From Notamacropus eugenii (taxonomy: Eukaryota > Chordata > Mammalia > Diprotodontia > Macropodidae), in assembly GCF_028372415.1 (NCBI RefSeq), contig NC_092876.1, positions 58,079,256 through 58,143,255 of the forward strand: 64,000 nucleotides of DNA. Direction: 5' to 3'. The translations under genes were made by a program, and so were the position numbers. This document shows positions 43,626 to 54,500 of the stretch, piece after piece (within the stretch, counting starts at the first letter, position 1; each line of letters begins with the position of its first letter). The notes under the pieces were generated by a model. It was not told the DNA's origin, did not search any database, and saw only the letters and a list, made by a program, of their open reading frames with translations.

Positions 43626-44279
43626 GGATCAGGAATGCTGAGAGGAAAAAACTATGATCTATGAATTCTTCCATGTGCCCATGACCTCCACTAAGGTAGA
43701 TTGCAACTCCCAACCAGGATTTAATAGATGGTCTTTGTCAACTGTTGTGGACCAAAAAAATGACATGCATCACCTGGTAGCCAGCCTGGTGAGGTGCCTC
43801 TCTGCATTAGGGTAAGCTGGTCCTCAGCCATCAAGGACAGTTGAATGCAGAGAAGGGAATGATCTGCATCTGCAAAGGTATTTTCCTCTTCTGGGAGTTC
43901 CCTAGACCCCTATTCCCAGCTTGCATGGCTAACCCTGACAGAACTGGAATAGTCTAGGTAGGGTCACCTCCACACTGGGATAAAGAGGTAAACGGAGGAG
44001 GAGGAGCTGACATAAGGAATTCACAATGGAAAGCATTAACAGAGCCCTCTTGAAATAGGAGTAGTCATCCTCAAGGTGGCCTCCCAGGAAAGAAACAACC
44101 ACACCCTGCCTTTAAGTTTCTTGAACACTTCATTTCTCTGAGTCTCTGTCTTAAAGTCACTAACCTTTTGGTGCCCAGGGTCACAAAAATGTGTCAGTCT
44201 CAGGAGGCAGTACTCGCACCAGGCCTTCCCTATTCTGAGGGGTGCTGTCTGTTTACTTCTGAATAGCAATGCTGCCTTT
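43626..44279. other. No recognised feature
   Basis: Unassigned; no supported gene. Confidence 0.4.
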
Positions 44280-44760
44280 CTATCACTATGTTATAATTGA
44301 GGAAAGTGAGGCACAGAAAAATGATGCAAGGGATTCTCAGTCAAGGAAATTCCCTCTACTAATGGAGGTAAATGGTTCCTCTGTGACTTAAAGATTAAGA
44401 GAGACGCCTAGAACCCTGAGAAGTTCAGTGACTTGCCCAGAGTCCCATATAACCAATATGTGTCAGAGAGGAGACTTGAACCCAGGTCTTCTTGTCTCCA
44501 TTTATAGATGAGAACTGATTATAAGTATGAGCACTACTTTTATCCGTTTCCAAATAGGAAGGAGAAAGCATCAGTGCAGTCTAGTCTCAGAAGACCAAGA
44601 TCAAATCCCAGCTCTGCCACTTGGTACCTAGGTGACCTTGATCTAATCATGTGTCCTCTCTGGGCCTTAATTTACCTGTTTGTACAATGAAGGGATTGTA
44701 CTAGATGATTCACGTCTAAGGTCCACTCCTACTCTAAATCTGTGATTCTATGAGATGAGT
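44280..44760. mobile_element. MIR-type SINEs: - (44280-44510) and + (44560-44760)
   Basis: First: AAGTTCAGTGACTTGCCC, ACTTGAACCCAGGTC. Second: CAAATCCCAGCTCTGCC and tail ACTAGATGATTCACGTCTAA, a single-copy version of the minisatellite seed region. Confidence 0.7.
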
Positions 44761-45064
44761 TAATGTCAGAGCTAGAACTGCAAATCAGTAGTCCCAGTGC
44801 CTTCATTAAGTCTAATCTGAATCCCTCCTGTTGCAAGACTTCAAGTCTCCTCACAGTCCTTTTCCCAATAGTCAACTGGTTCCCACTTTACCATATTAGA
44901 CCCCCACGACCTGGGTTCCAGTCTAACCCTCTCCAATTTACACACATGTCAGTACATCACCCTCGTGTTGCCTTTGGTCCTTCCTGAAAACGGACAAACC
45001 ACAATCAGTCCCCCATGCCAACCCTGGCTCTGTTTCTAATGTACAGCTCAGTAAAGGGTGCATG
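44761..45064. other. No recognised feature
   Basis: Unassigned; no supported gene. Confidence 0.4.
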
Positions 45065-45425
45065 GTATCGAGCCGGACGAAACCTCAGGGATCATGTAGT
45101 CCAACTCCCTTGATTTACAGATGAGAAAACGAGGGAAATGACACACCCAGGGTCACACAGCTCATTGGCAGAGCAGAGAAATGAACCCAGGTCCTAATGT
45201 CATAGGTTCAGAGCTGTCAGAGCCTTTGAGGTCACCCACTTTGACCCTCTCCTTTGTCAGAGGAGGAACCCACACTCCAGATGCATTGCATGATTTATTT
45301 GCCCACAGAACACAGGGCAGAGGTGGAATTTGCACCCAGAGTCTCTGATTCCAATTTCTTCTGCTGCAGGCCAGTCCTCTGACTCCAAATCCAGGCTCTT
45401 TCCAGTATAGCTCAGATGTCATCTA
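45065..45425 (-). mobile_element. Two MIR-type SINEs in tandem, reverse orientation
   Basis: 45065-45200: CATGTAGTCCAACTCCC, GGGTCACACAGCTCATTGG. 45201-45425: CAGAGCTGTCAGAGCC, CTCTCCTTTGTCAGAGG, GTCTCTGATTCC. Confidence 0.75.
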
Positions 45426-45434
45426 GAAGAAACA

Positions 45435-45665
45435 TCAGTCTCGTGCTGCTTGGCCCAGAGGGCAGAACAAAGTCTCAACATGCTCTAGTTGCAGAGAGAC
45501 AGATTTCAGCTCAATACAAGGACAAGTTTCATAACAGTTAAAGATTTCCAAAGTGTGATCAATAACCTCGGGATAGAGTGAGTTCTTCATCACGGAAGGT
45601 CTTCAAGAAAAGGCTGGATGGTCCCCTATCAGGGATCCTGCTCAGAAATAAATGGCTTTGTCCTG
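45435..45665 (+). mobile_element. CR1/L3 LINE 3' fragment
   Basis: TTGGCCCAGAGGGCAGAAC, TACAAGGACAAGTTTCATAA, GGTCTTCAAGAAAAGGCTGG, CTATCAGGGATCCTGCTC. Confidence 0.75.
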
Positions 45666-45679
45666 AGGCCCCTTGGTAC

Positions 45680-46010
45680 TCTTTTGGATCAGAGGCTGTG
45701 GTTTTAGCCTGGCCTTGGTTGCAGATGCTGCTGCACCTGGCCAGCTGTGGGGTTTTTCAGTGCATTGATTAGGAATCAGCCGCGTGTTACCATAATGGGA
45801 CCACAGGGGCTTAGGGACTGAGCTGAAGTGAGCGACAGTCAGCACTTCTCAGGATTGTGGATGATGAGCCTTCACCGGCCCCTCAGGAGCCATAAAGCTG
45901 GGTCTATTGTTTCTAAGGACAAAGAGGAAGACAAAGGAGCCCAGAGTTGCATCTGCCTCCCCCACAGGCCAGGCTGTTCCTCCCCACTTTGGTGCTGGAA
46001 CATTGTAGGT
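45680..46010. promoter_or_regulatory. Repeat-free block, candidate regulatory element
   Basis: CTATTGTTTC, AAGGACAAAGAGG and AGACAAAGG (SOX-like) lie within 35 bp at 45903-45937. E-boxes GCACCTGGCCAGCTGTGG near 45734. No exon evidence. Confidence 0.3.
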
Positions 46011-46029
46011 TTCCTAAGATTTACAGGTA

Positions 46030-46585
46030 AGAGGGATCTCAGATAGCTATCATCTAGTCTATTTTACAAAGAAGGAAACTGAGGCCCAAAAAGAGAAAGT
46101 GAACTGCCCAGGGATTTCAGGGAAGATGATGCCTGGTAAATCTGCTCCAAACCCCAACCCATGACAACATCCCTCCTCCTCACGCCTGTGCCTGACTGCA
46201 GCTCCCAAAACTAACCAGAAAGGAAAGATAACAATATGAAGACTTCAGGCTGGGAGCCCGGAGATGATTTCCAGTTCTAGCTTTGACTCATCTCACAGAA
46301 TCACAGATTTAGAACAGAAATGGACCTTAGATATAAATCATCTAATACAAATCCTTCATTGTACAAACAGGTAAACTGAGAGGAGACAAGACTAGATCAA
46401 GGTCACCTAGGTACCAAGTGGCAGAGCTGGGATTCAACCTAGGTCTTCTAAGAATAGATCCCAAGCTCTTTCCAGAGAAATATGCTGTCTCGGACTTTGT
46501 CACTTAGTCTCTGGGCCTCAGGGTCCTAATGTGTAAAATGTGGGGATTGGGTTAGGGGATCACTGAGGTCCTAGAGTATCTTATG
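46030..46585. mobile_element. MIR-type fragments: - (46030-46140), - (46295-46490), + (46491-46585)
   Basis: GGAAACTGAGGCCCAAAAAG; ACAGAATCACAGATTTAG with GAGGTAC-type blocks; CTCTGGGCCTCAGGGTCC. Confidence 0.65.
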
Positions 46586-46589
46586 TGCC

Positions 46590-46858
46590 AAGAATTCACC
46601 TAACTCTAACATCTTATGTTTTAAGATCTTTCCTTTTCTAATATTCCATGTTCTAAGGCCCCTTCCATCTCATACATGCTAGGTTCTAAAATCCTATATT
46701 CTTAGCTCCATTCTAGCTCTGTCATTTTTTTTGCTCTAAGATCCTTCCCAGCTCTGACATTCTAGGTTCTAAGGGTCCTCCCAGTTCCGACATTCTAGGT
46801 TCTAAGGCCCCTCTCAGCTCTGACATTCTGGGATCTGGCATTCTATTTTCTAACATTC
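46590..46858 (-). repeat. 33-bp minisatellite family, locus 8 (about 8 divergent units), inverted
   Basis: CTAACTCTAACATCTTATG, then CTCCCAGTTCCGACATTCTA and CTCTCAGCTCTGACATTCTG. It follows a + MIR whose tail is in the same sense. Confidence 0.8.
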
Positions 46859-46929
46859 TGTGTAATTTACAAACCTTAAAGTATAATAGAAATGTGTACG
46901 TTGGGCTAAATCATTACTCTCTCTTCTCT

Positions 46930-47065
46930 CCTTTTTTTGTCATAAGCCCCAGGAAAGGCAGAGCATTTGCAGAAGCTTATCCAGCTAGTAAGGGTCAGAG
47001 CAGAGATTGGAACCCAGGATCCTCTGAATTTAAGCCCATAGGTCTTTCTGTCACATCATGCTGTT
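46930..47065 (-). mobile_element. MIR-type SINE fragment, reverse orientation
   Basis: CCAGCTAGTAAGGGTCAGAG, ATTGGAACCCAGGATCC. Confidence 0.65.
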
Positions 47066-47389
47066 TGCCTGAATTCTTGGTCTTTTCAGTTCTGAAGGCA
47101 TCCAGAATGGGGGTGGGGATGGGAGGGTGAAAGTCGAAGGAGATCATTCCTCTCTCCCATGCTTACCCTGTAATCCTTCCATTTTTCCCACCCTCTCTGT
47201 CCACAAACCTCACCATCTGCTGTGTAGACACTCATGCCACCTCCCCCCAACCCCCCAGTCCAGCCCCTTCCTCTTAAACCCAGGCCCAGAAGTCCCGTCT
47301 GTCCCTTTCCCAGAAGCCAGGGAGCTTTCTGGAGGCACATGTCAGAATATGCTACTCTTAATATAGAAGGCAAAACTAATCCTCTTTAA
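47066..47389. other. No recognised feature
   Basis: C-rich unique sequence; opposing frames have no domain. Confidence 0.45.
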
Positions 47390-47700
47390 GATCGGTCTGT
47401 TTATTTGCATCACAGGCGCCTACGTTAGATTGTTTTATTCTCCCCCCTGAGCAAACTGAAGAGTTCTCAATTTGTCCTCACGGCACAGAGAGACACCAGA
47501 TTGTCAGCACCCAGGCACACACACAGCAGCCCAATATAGCCTTCCAATTATCTTTTAATTTCGTTCCTGTCTTCATTTGTTTATTCTGTTTTTTCCAAGA
47601 AGAAAAAAAGCTCTGATTTATAGAGTTCAAAGCAGCCAGCAGGAGCCAGGCTTTCGTGTTCACCTGCTCCATGGTTTGCAGAGGGAGAGTCGCCCCCATC
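47390..47700. promoter_or_regulatory. Repeat-free block, candidate enhancer
   Basis: TGTTTATTTGCAT (FOX/POU-like) at 47398-47410, CCAATTATCTTTTAATTTCG near 47543, TTGTTTATTCTG near 47577 and CACCTGCTCC near 47661. No repeat or exon signature. Confidence 0.35.
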
Positions 47701-47829
47701 TTCCACTTACAGAGACCCCCCTCAATGGAAGCCAGCCCTAGTAATGCTTATCCTAGGACCCAGGGTTCCTGCTAGTGTGTCCTGGAAAAACCATTGGGGC
47801 CCCTAAGGAGCAAAATGGAGTAGGAAGTG

Positions 47830-47830
<1 letters not shown>

Positions 47831-47918
<88 letters not shown>
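47831..47918. repeat. (CA)n microsatellite, about 44 units
   Basis: One TA interruption; the longest CA tract in the window. Confidence 0.95.
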
Positions 47919-47919
<1 letters not shown>

Positions 47920-48029
47920 CAAAGAGCTAGCCCAGGCTCCAAGGGGAAGAGGAAGTGACTGGGAAATAACCCATAGGCCTCTGGGAAGGGGGGTGGGGTG
48001 GGAGAAGGGGAAGAAGGTCAGAGAGGACG

Positions 48030-48160
48030 AAGGTGCCTGCCCTAAAGGATTTACTTTCCAATGGGAGAGAGTGCAAATAAACAAACTATTGGATATGTAC
48101 AAGATACATACAGAGTAGATGGGAAGTAATCAGAAATAACAAGTCACTGGAGGAGGTGGA
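48030..48160 (-). mobile_element. L2 LINE 3' fragment, reverse orientation
   Basis: GGTGCCTGCCCTAAAGG, TGGATATGTACAAGATACAT. Confidence 0.65.
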
Positions 48161-48544
48161 TGGAACAGGTAGGAATCTGATATCTCAGATCCTTTCCTGC
48201 TTTAGAGAGTGATAATTCAATAATGCTACCTTCAAATCTAGTTTTTGTGTCTGTTACCAAACAGAGGCAGCAGGGGTGAACAGGACACCCCCTGCTCAAC
48301 TGGGTCTGACCCTCCAGGTCTACTGACTTTAGTCATAAGGGAACACCTCTATGGATGGACATAGGCCATGACATACCCAGATGGATTTGGAGGGCCTGTC
48401 TAACAGCCCAGCTCTTTGAATAAATGTTGGTGAAATGCCTATTTCCACCAAGATTTAAGCCTGACCTGGGTTCCTGAGAACACTAGTCCAGTGTTCTCTG
48501 AAAACACCTTCCTACTCTAAATTCAACTCCATGACCCTTTCACA
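48161..48544. other. No recognised feature
   Basis: Unique-looking intergenic DNA. Confidence 0.45.
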
Positions 48545-48960
48545 GACTCATGGAAAAGGAAAGGATGTTAGAGGCTAGCTAACCCAACCTGCTCATTCTA
48601 GAAAGGGTAAACCAAGTCTCAGAATGGTTAAGGGTCTTTGCTCAGGATTATACAGTTAGCAGGTGTCTGAGATTTGAATTTCTCTCTTCTGAATTCCAAG
48701 ACTGTCTACTACACCACACTATCTGATAGGCTCAAGGTAAAGTATTAAATACTAACGTATGAAGACACCTCCCTCAAAAATATTTATTGCCCTCAAGGAG
48801 CTTATAGTCTACTGAAGAATTACAATAAGGAAAGAGGCAATTGGAGAAAAGAATAACTAATAACAGCTAAAGGGATGTGGGAAAGTCCTGTGGGAGGTAG
48901 CAGCAAGACTGGGAATTCTGACAGGGAGGGTAATCCAAGCACGTAGGAGGCAGGCTGGGC
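48545..48960 (-). mobile_element. MIR-type SINE (48545-48725) and L2 fragment (48770-48960), both reverse
   Basis: MIR: AACCCAACCTGCTCATTC, TCTACTACACCACACTATC head. L2: TTATTGCCCTCAAGGAGC. Confidence 0.7.
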
Positions 48961-49559
48961 TGAGGTGCGGAGTCAGGGGGGGCCAGCCCATCTAACTCAT
49001 TCCCTCTTCTTGGTTCTTCCTGGTCCCTAAAATACCTTTCCTCTTCACTTCTGATCTGTATTTCCTCGTTCTCTTTCTGGAAGAGTTTTCTCACCCCTGG
49101 CTCAGAGGACTCCTTAATTCTACGCTCCCTAGGTAACCACATGTTTTAATGTCCTCGATTGGTTTTGTGAAAACATGTCAGTCAAAATAATATTATGGGG
49201 TGGGGGGAAGGGGGAGCTGTCAGTTCTGAAGGAGGTAGATGTCATTGGTAGAAGTCAGGACTGGGAGGCAGAAGGCATGTCCATTAACCTCTTGGAACCC
49301 TCACTTTTCTAATCCACGAAACAAGGATGACAAAGCTTTCCCTCCCTACTTCAGAACGTTTTCCCTGCCACAGTATTTAAAGCCAAAGAGATGCAGCACT
49401 GAGTAGTGAATACCTCTGATCCATATTGGCTGAGTGTCCCTGGGCAAGTCACTTCTCAGGGAGAGAAGTGATACATGACTTTGCTGAAGTCGAACCAGTA
49501 GCAACAACAGCAACATAGTCAGGATCTGGAACCCGGGCCCTCTGACTCCAAATCCAGGT
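48961..49559. other. No recognised gene; short MIR pieces
   Basis: CTGGGCAAGTCACTTCTCAG at 49440 is MIR-like. The rest is unassigned. Confidence 0.4.
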
Positions 49560-49865
49560 CACTATTCTCCATGAATCTTGCTCCTCACACAGACCCTCTC
49601 CTTTACAGATCCCCCCTAGTAACTTGTGTTCTCCCTCCCAAATATCTTGTATTTATTTGCATTTATCCTTTTTATATTTTATATATTTTATTACTATCTA
49701 TATTATATTTTATAATATAATATACTGTCTCCTTTTCATATTATACTGTCTCCTCAAACAAAATATAAGCTCCCTGAGGGTAAGAACTATTTGGTTGTTT
49801 TCTTTTGTGTCCCCAGTGCCTGGCCCCTAATAGGCACTTAATAAATGCTTACTGATTGATTGACC
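49560..49865 (+). mobile_element. L2 LINE 3' end
   Basis: TATAAGCTCCCTGAGGGTAA, CCCCAGTGCCTGGCCCC, TAATAAATGCTTACTGATTG. Contains an internal AT-rich expansion at 49665-49735. Confidence 0.75.
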
Positions 49866-50324
49866 CACACTGCCTCCAAATAGTGGGGCCCAGGTGTACG
49901 TAAAATGCTTTGTAAACCTTAAAAAGTCATGTCACTGTCACCTTTCATTATCCTCATTATAATGCTAACAATAGGTGATTGGTCCACAGTTTCCCTGAAG
50001 GGTTTGGCGATAAAGTATTAAGGAAGTCATAGGAAACCAGTGTTGGTCTGGTTACCTTCATGAGGACTTGCCTATACTAATCTATGCCTGCCTATTTGTC
50101 ATGACATGGTAAATAAATGCATTCATTATTTCTTCTACAGGTTCTGCCCATATCCAAACACTCTAAAGGGAGAGGACCATAATAGGTTGTCCATATTTAT
50201 TGACCCAACTGGAAACCGGACCCCCCACATGGCTATCTGACCTGGAGCAGAGATGCTCTAAACTACATCACAAACTAATGGCCATCCAGCCTCCATCTGA
50301 ACTTTTCCAGTCGTAGTGAATTCT
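49866..50324. other. No recognised feature
   Basis: Unique-looking sequence. Confidence 0.45.
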
Positions 50325-50510
50325 CTGGCCAGCTAGATGGAGAGAGCACAAGGCCTTGAATCTGGATCGGAGTTCAAATCCATCCTCAGACACTTACTAG
50401 CTGTGTAATGCTGGGCAAGTTGCTTCACCTCTGTCTGCCTCGGTTTCCACTACTGTAAAATAGAGATCATGATACTACCTGCCTCTCGGGCCTGTTATGA
50501 TTTTCCAGCC
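50325..50510 (+). mobile_element. MAR1/MIR-type SINE
   Basis: GCCAGCTAGATGGAGAGAGC, CACTTACTAGCTGTGTAATG, CTACCTGCCTCTCGGGCC. Confidence 0.75.
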
Positions 50511-50599
50511 AGCTGCACTCACTCTGGACAGCGGTGGCACTCGTTCTAATCAACTTCTCCAGGTGAATTCATTTTGGATTTTTTTGATGGGGGATTTCT

Positions 50600-50895
50600 G
50601 GGGATGAGAAAGGGAAAGGGAAGAAGTATTTATTAAGCACCTACTATGTGCCATGCTAAACTGTGCTAAACACTTTACAAATATTTTCTAATTAAAAACA
50701 TTTTTAAAACCCCTAATGTGTGCCATGGGCAGCCGGGTGGTGCATTAGAGTACCCCTGTGGCCTCATACTGCACACCTTCCCTCACCCCTTTCCAACTTT
50801 ATTTTGCGTGTTGTCTTTCCTCATTAGGTTGTAAAGAGGGCAGGGACTGTCTTTTTCTGATTTCTATTCCCAGCGCTTCGCACATTGACACATGT
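50600..50895. mobile_element. L2 fragments: - (50600-50700) and + (50755-50895)
   Basis: Left: TTATTAAGCACCTACTATG. Right: TTAGGTTGTAAAGAGGGCAG. A SINE head (GGGCAGCCGGGTGGTGC) lies between them. Confidence 0.65.
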
Positions 50896-50904
50896 GGTTG
50901 TTGT

Positions 50905-51125
50905 CATTTTTTCTATTGTGTCCAACTCTCTTTGACCCTATTTGGAATTTCCTTGGCAGAGACACTAGAGTGGTTTGCCATCTCCTTCTCCAGCTCATTT
51001 TACAGATGGGGAAACTGAGGCAAACAGCTTGCCCCAGTGTCTCTCAGCTAATAAGTGTCTAAGGTCAGATTTGAACTCAGGTCCTCCTGACTACAATCCT
51101 GGCACTCTAATTCACCACCCAGCTG
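50905..51125 (-). mobile_element. MAR1/MON1-type SINE, reverse orientation
   Basis: CTTGGCAGAGACACTAGAG, CATCTCCTTCTCCAGCTC, GAACTCAGGTCCTCCTGAC. Confidence 0.85.
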
Positions 51126-51395
51126 AAGGGCTTTTAAGAATGTTTATTGGCTAGACAATATTTGTAAAGTGTTTATCACAGTTTAGCAAGACACATAGGA
51201 AGTGTTTGATAAATGCTTATTTCCTTCCCATTTCCCATTCCCAGTCTTTGATTTTTCCCTTCTCCATAACATCCAATTAGTCATCCAGTCATTTGGACTC
51301 TAACCTCTGCAGTGTATTTCTCACTCCTTCCCTTCCAGCCTCTCTCGCCACTGTCACCACCCTAATCCAGGTCCCAGTCACCTCTCACCGGAGGA
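51126..51395 (+). mobile_element. MAR1-type tail and L2 fragment
   Basis: TTTGATAAATGCTTATTTCC, then L2-like CATCCAATTAGTCATCC and CTCTCGCCACTGTCACC. Confidence 0.55.
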
Positions 51396-52195
51396 ATCCG
51401 GTAGCCTCATAGTATTATGGTACCATACAATGTCAGAGCTGGAAGGTACTTTATTTTGTAGATACTAATGGTAGGTTTGCTTTTACATGGTGCTGAAACC
51501 AAAGGCCTAGCCTTCGAATATCAACCTTCTTTATGTGCAGTTGCATGACTGTGAAAATCTCAGAGTTCGTGGGATGGCACCTCTGAGGCCAGATCCATCC
51601 CATCCTTGAATCAGAATTCCCACCATAACATCTAGTACAAGTGACCGTCTGAGCTGACTTTGAAGACCTCCGACGATGAACAATCCACTATCTCATCAGT
51701 TTGAGAACCAGCCCATTTCCCTTTGGGAAACCCAGATTAACTGAAAGTTGTTCCTTATCACCAAACCCAAACCTCTGCCCACCAATCTTAATTCTACCCT
51801 CAGGGGGCCAAACAGTTCCAATCCAATCACTTTTTGAGGTGATTTCCTTTTCACCTTCTTCTTATAGTTAGATTTGGTTCAGTGTTCCAGCCTGCCCACA
51901 ACTTTGGGAATCTTCACCACATCATCCATCTCCTCCAAGATCTGGGTGGTCTGTAAAGTCAATGAGGAAGTCAACTATGCCTTTAACCAAACAAGAATTA
52001 AAAAAAAAAAAAAAGTAACAGCACAGAGCCAATCACTGATCCCTGGGGAACTCCACTGGATACATCCCTTCAAGTTGACATCAAACCATTAAGGGCTACT
52101 CTTTTGGACCAGTCTTTGAATGAGTTCTGAATGCACCTCATCGCACTTTTGGTTCAATGGGTCCTCAAACTTCTTGGGCTTAGAACCTCCTTAGG

Positions 52196-52610
52196 GAGTC
52201 AGCTGGATGGCACAGGAGAGAGAAGAAATAGGAATTCTTGTTCAGTCATTTCAGTCATGTCTGACTCTTTGTGACTCCATTGAGGGTTTTCTTGGCAAAG
52301 ATACTAGAATAATTTTGCCATTTCCTTCTCCAGCTCATTTTACAGATGAGGAAACTGAGGCAAATAAGGTTAAGTTATTTGTCTAGGATCACACAGAACT
52401 CAGGAAGATGACTGTTTCTGACTTCAGGCACAGCTGCTCTATTGACTGCACCATCTGGCTGAAATTAGGAAGACCTGAGTTCCAATCCTGCCTCAGACAC
52501 TCCAGTACTGTGTGACTCTGGGCAAGTCACTTTACCTCTGTTTGCTTCAGTTTCCTCAACTGTAAAAGATGGGAGAGGGGTGAATAACAAATAAATACTA
52601 TACAAATGCT
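52196..52610. mobile_element. MON1-type SINE (-) nested in a MAR1/MON1-type SINE (+)
   Basis: The + SINE starts AGTCAGCTGGATGGCACAGG and resumes at 52470 with AGACCTGAGTTCCAATCCTG. The - SINE (about 52234-52460) sits between near-identical GAAATAGGA (from 52225) and GAAATTAGGA (52461-52470), a probable target-site duplication. Confidence 0.8.
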
Positions 52611-53029
52611 TATTCCTTCCTTTTCCCCTTCCCTTTTATACCCTTAAAATTATTGATGCCCCCCCCCAAGAGCTTTTGTATATGTGGGTTATAGCTATCA
52701 ATGCTAGTAATATTAGAAATTGAAGGATCTTAATGGTACCATAAAAAAATTTTAAACTCACAGACCACAGCACCCCCCCACCCCCACCCCGGGTCTCAGG
52801 AACCCTCAGGGCTATTAAGTCCACACTTTAAGAACTACTTTTCTAGCTTTTATCTTTTCATCTTTTCCAAACTGCTTTGCTAAAATCTAGCTAAATTCTA
52901 TCCATGGCACCCCCTTGATCTACCAGTCTACTAACCCATCAAAAAAATGAAATTACATCAGTCTAGTTTGACCTGTTCTTAATGAAATCATGCGAGTCCT
53001 TTGAGATCACTGCTTCCTTTAATAAATGT

Positions 53030-53255
53030 TTGCTAACCATCCCTCCTTGAAGCTGGCACCTTTCCTCTAAGATTACCTCCAACTTACTCTATATCGTTTT
53101 TGCACATAATTATTTCCATGGTGTTTCCCTCATTAGATTATAAGTTGCTTGAAGGCAGGGGCTGCGGTTTGCTTTTCTCCTTATCCTCAGTGATTAGTAC
53201 AGTGTCTGGCATACAATAGGTGCTGAATAAATGCTTCTTGAATTGGCTTGACATT
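53030..53255 (+). mobile_element. L2 LINE 3' end inserted in the CR1/L3 copy
   Basis: TTATAAGTTGCTTGAAGGC, GTGTCTGGCATACAATAGG, CTGAATAAATGCTTC. Confidence 0.75.
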
Positions 53256-53410
53256 CTAGAATTTTACCAAGAATCAAAGCCACGCTCACTGTACTTTAGG
53301 TTTCTGGATTCATTTTCTTCCTTAAAAAAAAGTAGGATATTTGCCTCCCTCCCATAGTTTCTAGTTCTCTTGTTTTCCAGCTATTCAAAGTGGCTCAGTC
53401 ATTATATATA

Positions 53411-53799
53411 TACACCACCACCTCTGAAGATTTAAAGTCGGAAGTCATTCAAAAACATTGGAGAGGCACATGGCAGATAGGATGGCCATCTTCCATCCTC
53501 AAGAATGAGCTGCACAAGAGACAGGCTGTAAAGGATACCATTTCCATGACTGGAAAGGGAAACAAGAGTTTCCTTCATTTAGCAAGAATGAGAGCTGCCC
53601 TATCAGTGGACAGCCTACGCGTTCCATTGGGAGCTATTCAGTGTCCCTGAGACACTGAATTTTTCCCTGGGAAAAGATCTGAATTTGGTGGTCCCCAGCA
53701 TAACAGGTTGGAGGCTTCATGGAGGATTTATGGGAAGATGTGTTAGACATTTACTGAATGAGAAAGAGTATACGTGCTGCTATTCTCCCTACTGGAGGG
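53411..53799. other. No recognised gene
   Basis: An 86-codon + frame (53390-53650) overlaps the CR1/L3 end and has no recognisable domain. Confidence 0.4.
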
Positions 53800-54199
53800 A
53801 GAAACCACTTGGGTGAGATAACAGAATCATCTTAGCATTCAAGTTCCTCCTAACTGTCCTGTGAGGCAGGGAGTGCAGCTATATCATTCCCATTTTACAG
53901 ATGAGGAAAGGGAATCACTGAAAGGGGATTCTGCATCTCCAAGTTAAAACAAGTAGGAAGTAGCTCAGTCAGAATTCAAAGTCAATGGGCCTCAATGTCA
54001 CTACAAGCCCTCTTATCTATGAACCTACCTCTGGTGCTCTCTCCCAACCCCAGTTCATCCATCCATCCATCCTGCACCAAAGGTGAAATTAATCAATCTT
54101 ATGTCATGAACTGTAGGATTTGGAGCAGAAAAGGATCTTAGACATCACCAATTTAAACCCCACAAACACTTTTATATATGAGGAACCTGAGAATTAGGT
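53800..54199 (-). mobile_element. MIR-type SINEs, reverse orientation
   Basis: 53820-54030: CCATTTTACAGATGAGG. 54100-54199: GATTTGGAGCAGAAAAGG, AGGAACCTGAG. Confidence 0.65.
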
Positions 54200-54391
54200 T
54201 AAGGAAGGAAGAGAGGAAGGAAGGAAGGAAGGAAGGAAGGAAGGAAGGAAGGAAGGAAGGAAGGAAGGAAGGAAGGAAGGAAGGAAGAAGGGAGTAAGAA
54301 AGGAAGGACAGAGGGAGGGAGGGGAAGGAAGGAAAGGAGAAGGGAGGGAGAAAGAAATGGGGAGGGAGAGAGGAAGAGAAAGGGAGGAAAG
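54200..54391. repeat. (GGAA)n tetranucleotide and purine-rich tract
   Basis: About 20 AAGG units (54203-54286) then mixed purine. It begins exactly at the GAGGTTAAG-like block of a reverse MIR. Confidence 0.95.
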
Positions 54392-54394
54392 AAA

Positions 54395-54500
54395 CTCATT
54401 AAGAGATTAGTGTACACTATGCTTCAAGCTTGGGATGCAAATACAAAAGTAAAAGGTTACCTGCCATCAAGCGCCCTACATTCTAATGGAAAAGACCAAG
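54395..54500 (-). mobile_element. L2 LINE 3' fragment, reverse orientation
   Basis: ACTATGCTTCAAGCTTGGG, GTTACCTGCCATCAAGCGCC. Confidence 0.55.

Larger units (their letters stand above)
51410..53410 (-). mobile_element. CR1/L3 LINE, long copy with nested insertions, reverse orientation
   Basis: The pieces are collinear on the - strand: 3' tail (51410-51470, complement of the minisatellite seed), 3' UTR (51540-51900, CTCAGGGGGCCAAACAG), RT core (51900-52150, complement of CCAGGGATCAGTGATTGG-type sequence, equivalent to CR1 PQGSVLG), and upstream RT (52810-53029 and 53256-53410, GCTTTGCTAAAATCTAGC). SINEs (52196-52610) and an L2 end (53030-53255) landed in it later. Confidence 0.7.
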
